The position numbers and the translations under genes were made by a program. A model generated the notes under the pieces. The model saw only the letters and a list, made by a program, of their open reading frames with translations, did no database searches and was not told the DNA's origin. This document shows positions 57,521 through 64,000 of a stretch of 64,000 nt of DNA, piece after piece; within the stretch, counting starts at the first letter, position 1; each line of letters starts with the position of its first letter. The DNA is from Cryptomeria japonica (lineage: Eukaryota > Streptophyta > Pinopsida > Cupressales > Cupressaceae), in assembly GCF_030272615.1 (NCBI RefSeq), contig NC_081406.1, forward strand, positions 471,066,400 through 471,130,399. Reading direction: 5' to 3'.

Positions 57521-58784
57521 CTCCCTCAGTCCCTACTCCTCATCTACCACTACTCGATGCGGCGACCCATCTGTACACGACTCCGCCATGTCTTCGATAA
57601 GTGCCTCCGTGGCCGAGGCCGGTCCTGAAGGTGGTGCTCGACCCTACGGAGGTGATGCTACCTGCTACTGGATGGGGCCAAGTGCAACTGGCGTGCGGCT
57701 CTGCCCAAATGCCAGAATAGAGGTGCCTCCCACTCCATATGACATCACAGGTGTGCCCATCGGTAGCAAGGGTGGGGCAAAAAGGACCCTCTCCTCAATT
57801 GGATCCATCCTCCCCTCCTCCGTCGCCCTGCTGCTATCATCCTCCTCATCCTCCGCCTCCAAAGCTTCCATACTACTAGAAGTCTCCCCCCACTATCAGG
57901 TTCCCCTGAGGCCGTATCTGCCATCCGTTTTCGCTTCGCGGAAGAGTGCCCAATGTCAAGGTCTCTCCAATACATGATAGGAGGCTCACCAGCTACCAAC
58001 GGTCCCTACGGCCATACCTCCAACTCTACCTCCAGCACTGCTTTCCTGCGTGGCCTCCAAGAACAGTCCTATGGCATAATGGGGCATATAAAACGTGCGA
58101 TGCTGCATCGTCAAGAACTCGCACATTCTCTCTACTAGCAACGCAACCCAATCGTACACAATGTCGTTCATAATCCCGTTCATGAGCATAATTTGAGGGA
58201 GGGCGATGTCCGACGCCCTACCAGATCTCGTCAACCTGCTCTTAATGACATCCATTATGCACCGCCAATGGCCCTCTGCAACAAAGGTCTTGCGCATTCC
58301 TCGTCCCTTCGTGGCATCAGCCATGCTGTCTAGCTCCGCCCTGGTCAAGTTTCTGGATACTAATTTAATCCAATATTCTTTCTCCTCACGCTTCATCTTC
58401 TTAGCCTTCAACTCGATTTTCCTGCCCTGTCTGCCTAGGATGCCGAACACTCTGGTAAAGTCCACAGCTTTGAAGGATATGGTGACATCCCTCCCGAGAT
58501 ACTCAAAAGTACTCGTCCATGTGTGTCTATCAAAGGTGTCCACCATGAACCGTAGGGCACCCTCATACTCTCGGATAGGAAACACGGGCATTCGGATAGC
58601 CCACTCTGCTCCTGCCTTACGAAGGTTCTGCTTCACCAAATCATCGTCGGGTGTGTCCTGCCACCATTTCCTGCATTCAGACCCGTTCAGTCCCTCAAAG
58701 GTGATATTCTAAGGAGTCAATGTATTTTTTCCACTTGTCGCAGGTTGTGGTGTTTTTTGCTTTTTCTTCTGACTTGCGCTGGCA
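57521..58784 (-). pseudogene. G2 ORF2 conserved domain
   Basis: From the ATG near 58784 the reverse strand has a lysine-rich start (SQKKKQKTPQP). After an in-frame TAG at about 58709 it reads NITFEGLNGSECRKWWQDT. The open frame 58639-57986 continues with VKQNLRKAGAEWAIRMPVF, VDFTRVFGILGRQGRK, KSRLTRSGRASDIALPQIML and HRTFYMPHYAIGLFLEAT. This matches G1 ORF2 (36504-37544) block by block and supplies the part deleted or shifted there. Nearby frames (57999-57665) are acidic. Function unknown. The arrangement, after pol and in sense orientation, recalls the additional ORFs of some large plant gypsy elements. Confidence 0.72.
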
Positions 58785-58906
58785 TCCATTGTGCTGCCTG
58801 CAACACACACGCCTAACGACAGGACCCTGGTATTTCTATTCATTTGGCTGCTACTAGAGGAAGCCTGTAACTGCTTCTTCCAACTCCGTTTCCCAGCCGA
58901 CTCCAT

Positions 58907-59286
58907 TAATTTCTCGTGTAACTAATTTCTGGTTATAGCCGTGCAATCTTGAAACACCTTCGTAACCACCTTCTTCGGTTGTGCAATTTTGCCGTCTCCG
59001 TGCTACCGGCTAGTATGCTCCTTCGTATGGCTAACTAATTTGAACGCTTTGCGTGGAAGTGCGGAGACTACCTTCTTTCGTTTCCGTGTTGTTGTGTGGA
59101 CGTGTCTGTTGTGTATGGCTGCTTACGGATGTGCTTGCGTGTGTTTGCGTGTGGCGTGTGCGTTGTGCTTGCATTTTTGTGCGGACTGCATTTTTGTGCG
59201 GGCTGCGTCTTTGTAACCTGGGCCGTGTCTTTGCGTTTTTATGTTGTCGTGCCTTTGTGATTGGCGTGTCTTTTGCGGCGGTTTCC
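58907..59286 (-). other. G2 spacer between integrase and ORF2
   Basis: No reliable coding signal. It holds repeated GTGTGTTTGCGTGTG-like stretches (59120-59230) on the forward strand. It corresponds to the GTAC-rich spacer of G1 but with unrelated sequence. Confidence 0.5.
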
Positions 59287-59402
59287 ACCGCACAGTGTTG
59301 CCACCACCGGTGGTCCCACCGTTCGGTGTTGCCACCGCGCGGTGGTTCCACCGTCGGTGGTCCCACCGTTCGGTGGTCCCGCCGTCGGTGGTCCACCGTG
59401 GT
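59287..59402. repeat. CCACCG/CGGTGG minisatellite in G2
   Basis: About six units of a 17-20 bp repeat (GGTGGTCCCACCGTTCGGTG type). The units are self-complementary (CCACCG...CGGTGG), so the array could form stacked hairpins in RNA. It lies just upstream of a T-rich stretch (59403-59455). Confidence 0.85.
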
Positions 59403-59468
59403 TCTTCTCTTCTTTTTTCTTTTTTCTTTTTTCTTTTTTTTTTAATTTTTAAAATACTTTCAAACACC

Positions 59469-60363
59469 CTAATTGGAGGGTCCAGGTTCCCTCCGTTCGT
59501 GGTAAACCTTCAATTTGCACCCGTTCACAGCTTCGGTCACTTCGCGGCCATCCAATGTCCACAGCCGAACCGATCCATTTGCTGCGACTTCGCGAACTTT
59601 GTAAGGTCCTAGCCACCTCACTTTAAATTTTCCAGGTTTAATTTCATTTCGCCCATTATATTTCAACACGAGTTGTCCTAGGGTGAACTTCATTCGCTTT
59701 AGATGCTTATTGTGCCACAACTTCCTCCTCAGCTGCGTTGTCTCGGTTGCCCACTGAGCCATCATCCGCTTCTCATCAAGTTTATTCAGAGCATAAAGTC
59801 GCTCCCTCAGGCTCTCCATATCGCCGAGTCTATTTTCTATTGCAATACAAAGACTCGGTACCATGAATTCGGCGGGCACCACTGCTTCCTGCCCATACAT
59901 AAGTTGGAAGGGCATTTGTCCCGTAGTCACTTTGTACGTCGTGCGGTAAGCCCACAACACGGAGGGTAACTTCTCTTCCCAATCTTCCCCTTCGACCCCG
60001 CACGACTTATAAATGACTCCTACAAGGATCTTGTTTGTGGCCTCCGCCTACCCGTTGGCTCGAGGGTAGTAAGGACTCGACAGAGAATGGAAGATCCTAA
60101 ATTCTGTCGTGAGCAACTTAATAACATGGTTGACAAAATGGCCACCTTGGTCACTCGTCAGCTGCATGAGGATACCATAACGAGTAATGATTTGCTCATA
60201 AATAAATCTGGTTGTACTCACCGCCGAGTTATTTATCAGGTAGGGCCCGTGCTTCTACCCACTTAGTCAAATATTCCGTGGCTACCACGATGTATCTGCA
60301 CCGCCTAGCACGGCTGACTTTGAGTGGTCCGACAAAGTCCAACCCCCATCGTTCAAATAATTC
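59469..60363 (-). pseudogene. G2 integrase core and C-terminal part
   Basis: Downstream of the RT-RNase H frame the integrase core is out of frame in places (about 60350-59960: LDFVGPL, Y-L-T-K-W, ANG-A-T-N-K-like pieces). The final open frame 59960-59469 gives MLWAYRTTYKVTTGQMPFQL, MYGQEAVVPAEF and FKVRWLGPYKVREVAANGSV, the gypsy integrase C-terminus, ending at a stop at 59469. Unlike G1, no 190-residue extension follows. Stops near 60364 and 60240 and a frame change near 60050 inactivate it. It would insert cDNA into the host genome. Confidence 0.85.
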
Positions 60364-62052
60364 CTACGCGTGTGAGGGGTTGAGCGGCATAAAGTCCCGC
60401 TTCAATGGTTTCCCAGCCCTTTGGCACATGTCGCAACCAACAACCCATTCGCGGGCATCATTATATAGCGTGGGCCACCACAAGCCCGCGAGTAGCACCT
60501 TCCGTGCAGTAGTGTCTGGTCCCATGTGTCCACCTACCGGTCCTTCGTGCGCCTCTCGGAGAACTCCTGGCACCTCCTCCTCCATCACACATCTTCTAAG
60601 TATTTGATCTGGTCCCATCTTATATAACAGTCCATTGATCAGTTGGAATGTTCGACTTAGTAAAACCAGTTTCCTTCGTTCTCCTGGTAGCATGCCTGGC
60701 GGGAAGACTGAAGTAGAAAGATACTCCCCGATGGCCGTGTACCATGGTGGCAATGCAGCAATTTGGAATAAGTGGGCATCTGGAAAATCATCATTCACCC
60801 CTTCTAGTGGTTCTCCTGACTTTATGTGTGATGATTGGTCCGCTATCACATGGCTTTTCCCAGGCTGCACGATAATGGTGAACGTTATCTCTTGCAGCAA
60901 GAGTAGCCATCGACTAATCCTTCCCTGAATTATCGGCTTGTTGACCAAGTACATGAGGGCTTGATGGTCTACGTAGAATGTGAATGGTGTCGCCAACAGG
61001 TAGTGTCTGAATTTTTGCACCGCATAGATCATCCCCAATGCCTCCCGTTCTGTTGTGCTGTAATTTTTCTCCGCTTTGGATAACAGTCTACTGGCAAAAT
61101 AGACGGGATGATCCAACCCGTGATCTCCCACTTGGGCCAGTGTGGCACTGATCGCAAAGTTTGAAGTGTCCACATGGACATGGAACTCCCTGTCCCAGTT
61201 GGGGTAAGCGAGGATGGGGGCAGCTACCAGCCTCGTCTTCAATTCCTCTAATGCTTCACTCTTCGGGGTCCCCCAGGTGTACGGCTCACCCTTGCGAGTA
61301 AGCTTGTCCAAGGGGTGGGATATTTGTGCAAAGTTTTTTATGAACCTCCTATAGTAGCCGATATGGCCTAGGAAGGACTTTACCCCGGTGACATCTGTAG
61401 GAGGCTCCATCTCCACAATCACCTGTATTTTGTCTGGGTCCGTCTTCAGACCTGCTTTGCATACAATGTGCCCAAGCAATTTGCCTTGTGGCACCATAAA
61501 TCGACATTTTTTTGGAGTAAGGGCCAGCCTTGCCCTTCGGCATCTCTCCATGCACTCTCTGAGGGCTACCAAATGCGTATCTTGCCCGCTATAGATGGAC
61601 CAGTTGTCGAGAAAGGCTTTAAACTTCCCTACCGACATCTTGTCAAATATGTGTAGTATAATTCGTTGGAATGTTGCAGGTGCATTGCATAGGCCGAATG
61701 GCATCCGGTTGTATGCATAGACACCATCTTCAACCATGAAGGTGGTCTTCAGTTTATCTTCCTCGACGATTGAGATCTGGTTATATACGGAGAATCCATC
61801 CATAAACGAGTACATCTCATGGCCGGCCACCTCCTCTAGTATGCTATCCGTAAACGGGATTGGGAAGGGGTCTTTAATCATAACTGCATTGAGACACCGG
61901 AAGTCCACACAAATCCTTATTTGGTTAGCCTCCTTCTTTAATGAAATGACTATGGGCGACACCCATTCACTTGTCTGTACTTTGAAAATGATATCGGCCT
62001 CCAACATTTTTTCTATCTCTTCGTTCACCCATGCCGCATAGTTGCGGTTCAT
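60364..62052 (-). pseudogene. G2 reverse transcriptase-RNase H-integrase zinc region
   Basis: An open frame of 562 codons. RT blocks are EANQIRICVDFRCLNAVMIK, MPFGLCNAPATFQRIILHIF and LGHIVCKAGLKTDP. The catalytic palm motif reads FLDNWSIY, with asparagine where the second catalytic aspartate (xxDD) should be. RNase H has FHVHVDTSNFAISATL and YVDHQALMYLVNKP. The integrase HHCC region has CDMCQRAGKPLKRD. The frame ends at a TAG at the same place as a TAG in G1. The upstream frame with LVGDDWDPVLKAAAFKIFLE and YKDLKGVPPKLCVHRI joins only after a frameshift near 62060. It is inactive because of the frameshift and D-to-N change despite the long frame. Confidence 0.9.
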
Positions 62053-62344
62053 CCGGTACGGTCTTTTTCGTACAGGCTGGACTCCGGGTAGTGGGTACCA
62101 ACGGGATGCGATGCACGCACAGTTTGGGAGGTACCCCCTTCAGGTCTTTATACATCCATGCAAAGACGTCTTTAAACTCCAGAAATATTTTGAAGGCCGC
62201 TGCCTTCAGCACGGGATCCCAGTCATCCCCGACTAATATATTCCGTGGGTCCTCCTCCTTTCCCAAATTTGTTGCCTTCAGCTTGGACTCTTCAAATTGA
62301 ATTGGCTTGTCTTTCTCAAACTGATGTGCGGGTGCCTCGTCCAC
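61967..62344 (-). pseudogene. G2 protease-RT linker, frameshifted
   Basis: Frame with APAHQFEKDKPIQFEESK and EDPRNILVGDDWDPVLKAAA, the conserved segment between protease and RT, equal to 31590-31830 in G1. The frame is lost at LVPTTRSPACTKK, where G1 reads RRRPYRMN. Confidence 0.75.
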
Positions 62345-62413
62345 TCGGGCTTCCCCCTTGTTATATTCTCTATATTTTGGAGGGAAGACCTCCTTATCGA
62401 CGGGCTCCTCTAT

Positions 62414-63145
62414 CTACAACATGTTGCATTGAAAAAGTTCGTAATCCTCCATTTGCCAATGGAAGAGCCCATTGAGTGAGCACACCTCGTCTTCAAAACA
62501 TTCCTCCAATTCGAGTAACCCTTCACTGTTTGGCTCCATCGCGTTCTTGCCTTTGCTTTCGTCGGAACCCCATTCCCATTTATTAGAGTCCTCTGAGTCC
62601 GAGTCGGAAGAGGCGAGCTCTTCGCCAACATCTTGGGTCCGTAGGTCAATGATATATTTCCGCCCTCCCTTCTCCATGGAGAGTGTATTTTTCTTCCAGT
62701 TATGGTTCACCCTCGCTGTGATCAACCACACTCTCCCCAGGATGGCGTCATAGCCTTTCTTTTTCAAGGGAATAACTACAAAATCTAACAGGAAGGGTTG
62801 CATACCAATTGTCACTTGCTGGGCCATCAATATGCCGAGTAGCTTGATGCCATGTTGGTCGGCTCCCACCAGATTGAATGTGGGTGGCCACAGGGTGGGT
62901 TTCCCTAGCCTCTTCCATGTCTCTTCCGGTAGTACATTCACCCCAGCACCCTCGTCCACAATGGTGTCCTTCAGAATGGTCCCAAGGATGCCCATTTCTA
63001 CCATAGCTGGGTGTCTACCACTGTTCAAGGCTAGTAACATCGGGTCAGTCGAAGGGCTGACGGGAACCTCCACCTGCGGTGCACTCGAAGGTGCGTGTGC
63101 GGTGCTTTGCACATTGCTGAGGATGGCAGTCCTCAAATGTGGCAT
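62414..63145 (-). pseudogene. G2 aspartic protease region
   Basis: A 243-codon frame with DPMLLALNSGRHPAMVEMG and the active-site region IVDEGAGVNVLPEETW, then GRVWLITARVNHNW and a Ser/Asp/Glu-rich linker (SSDSDSEDSNKWEWGS). The retropepsin motif is usually D-S/T-G; here D is followed by E-G-A (G1 has D-G-G-S), so catalytic competence is doubtful. It stops at 62414 before the RT frame. It would cleave the gag-pol polyprotein. Confidence 0.8.
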
Positions 63146-64000
63146 GGAGTCATGATATTCTTTTCCGCTTTCAGGCGGGTTGAGGGACTCATCATCTCCG
63201 TGTTCTTCCGTCCTTCTGCCGCCATCTCCCGTTCAATGTCGGCCTTCGCCTCCCGCAGTCTCTCCTTCTCTATGTGGGGGTCGGGATACGTTGCCTTCTT
63301 CGCCTGCACGCGAGTGATCGCCAACACTTCTTTGTCTTCGCTCGTCTTCTCAATATTGAGCAGATTCACCCCCGGCTTAGGACATTTTGTGTCATCGTGA
63401 TCACTGAGGCCGCACCATCTACATAAGCTCTAGGGGGTTTCAGTATTCTAGCACTCCCGAGCGAAGTGCCACCATTGGTTGCAGGTCCGACATTGAATTA
63501 TTGGCCGCCTCTTAGCGTCATACTGCATTCTGCTCCGATTGTTGTTGTTGTTGTTGCCTCTCCCTCCTCTTCGGTTTCCTCTATAACCACCGGATGATGC
63601 AGTGGCGTCGGCTTGCGGCTGGGCAGAGCCCACTGCTGCGGACAGTGAGGGTTGCTCTTGCGTGAAGAATACTTGGTTCCCTTTTGTTTTCATGTTGTAG
63701 GGACACTCTTCGACGGCGTGTCCCAACATTTGGCAAATTTTGCAGAATGCCTTCTTCGGGCAGGTGCCTTTTGTGTGACCTTCTTCCTTACATTCCGTGC
63801 ACCACACGTCTTTGTTTTTACTCGTGCTTCCTTTCATGTTCTTAAATTCCTTCATCATACGGTGCATATCCTTTTGAAGAGCTTGCACCTTCTTACTTGA
63901 TGATTCATCACTGCTGCTTTCTCCCGAGGACTCCTCTTATGTAGAGGACTTGTCCTTTTTCTTCCGCGATGTTTTGCCCTCACTTTCCAAATCCATCGCG
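63146..64000 (-). pseudogene. G2 gag C-terminal part with zinc knuckles
   Basis: Frame 63888-63448 has two CCHC knuckles (CTECKEEGHTKGTC and CKICQMLGHAVEEC) and a third CRTCNQWWHFAREC, with an Asn/Gly/Arg-rich linker (GGRGNNNNNNRSR) between. After a stop, the frame to 63133 has LLNIEKTSEDKEVLAITRVQ and KATYPDPHIEKERLREAKAD, which matches 30500-30620 in G1. The region 63890-64000 continues gag upstream and leaves the window. Confidence 0.82.

Larger units (their letters stand above)
55892..64000 (-). mobile_element. Gypsy element G2, reverse strand, cut by window edge
   Basis: A relative of G1 with the same order: gag zinc knuckles, protease, RT, RNase H, integrase, spacer, ORF2, 3' LTR. Its 5' LTR and gag start lie beyond 64000. 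The 3' LTR begins TGTTGTCGGG at 56187, after a polypurine tract (TTTTTTGGGGTGGATGA). The left end is placed at 55892 by similarity to the G1 LTR end. Pol is less damaged than in G1. Confidence 0.88.

Noticed and set aside
59031-59467. Basic and proline-rich ORFs around the G2 minisatellite
   Set aside because: They result from translation of the CCACCG repeat and a poly-T tract; no start context or conserved domain.

Overview
The window is nuclear plant DNA, most likely from a gymnosperm such as a conifer. I infer this from the very high load of deeply nested retrotransposons and DNA transposons, the AT-rich spacers, one intron-containing plant gene fragment and a decayed plant-specific PPR gene. 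Species cannot be read from the sequence. No bacterial operon, CRISPR array or rRNA gene was seen.

Layout. Positions 1-1990 hold the RNase H end of a dead LINE and unassigned ORFs. Positions 2293-10860 hold a reverse-strand LINE (RT, zinc-knuckle and RNase H relics). It is split by a hAT derivative (3027-8957), which is split by a solo LTR (3557-8605), which is split by a 3.3-kb hAT transposon (5268-8564); every inserted layer has a target-site duplication (TSD). Positions 11340-20574 are solo-LTR-like element A, interrupted by a reverse-strand Ty1/copia element (14103-19994). Positions 20691-39438 are gypsy element G1, interrupted in gag by element B (21847-29129). Positions 39729-43282 are element C, reverse strand. 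Positions 43950-45480 hold a second reverse-strand LINE relic (ORF1 and endonuclease).

Positions 46495-47310 carry three exons of a serine O-acetyltransferase gene (reverse strand), the only host gene with clean coding exons. Positions 50325-52265 are a PPR pseudogene. Positions 52895-53627 are a SINE-like retroposon with a minisatellite body. Positions 53628-55891 are AT-rich spacer. From 55892 to the right edge lies gypsy element G2 (reverse strand), a relative of G1.

The most unusual system is the A/B/C family. All three start TGT with a shared motif (CACACATCGCCCC), end in CA, have perfect 5-bp TSDs, and carry a TATA box followed by AATAAA near the 3' end, as an LTR does. None has a second terminal copy, so they read as solo LTRs. 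B nevertheless carries, in the U3 position, its own TATA box, a probable leader intron and one intact ORF of about 1073 codons with no recognised function. A keeps the two ends of the same ORF; C has lost it. Each member carries a different tandem array in its leader. B's array is 11 near-palindromic hairpins spaced about 167 bp apart.

G1 and G2 share a second ORF downstream of pol, again of unknown function. Most pol reading frames in the window are broken by stops and frameshifts, so the intact B ORF stands out.
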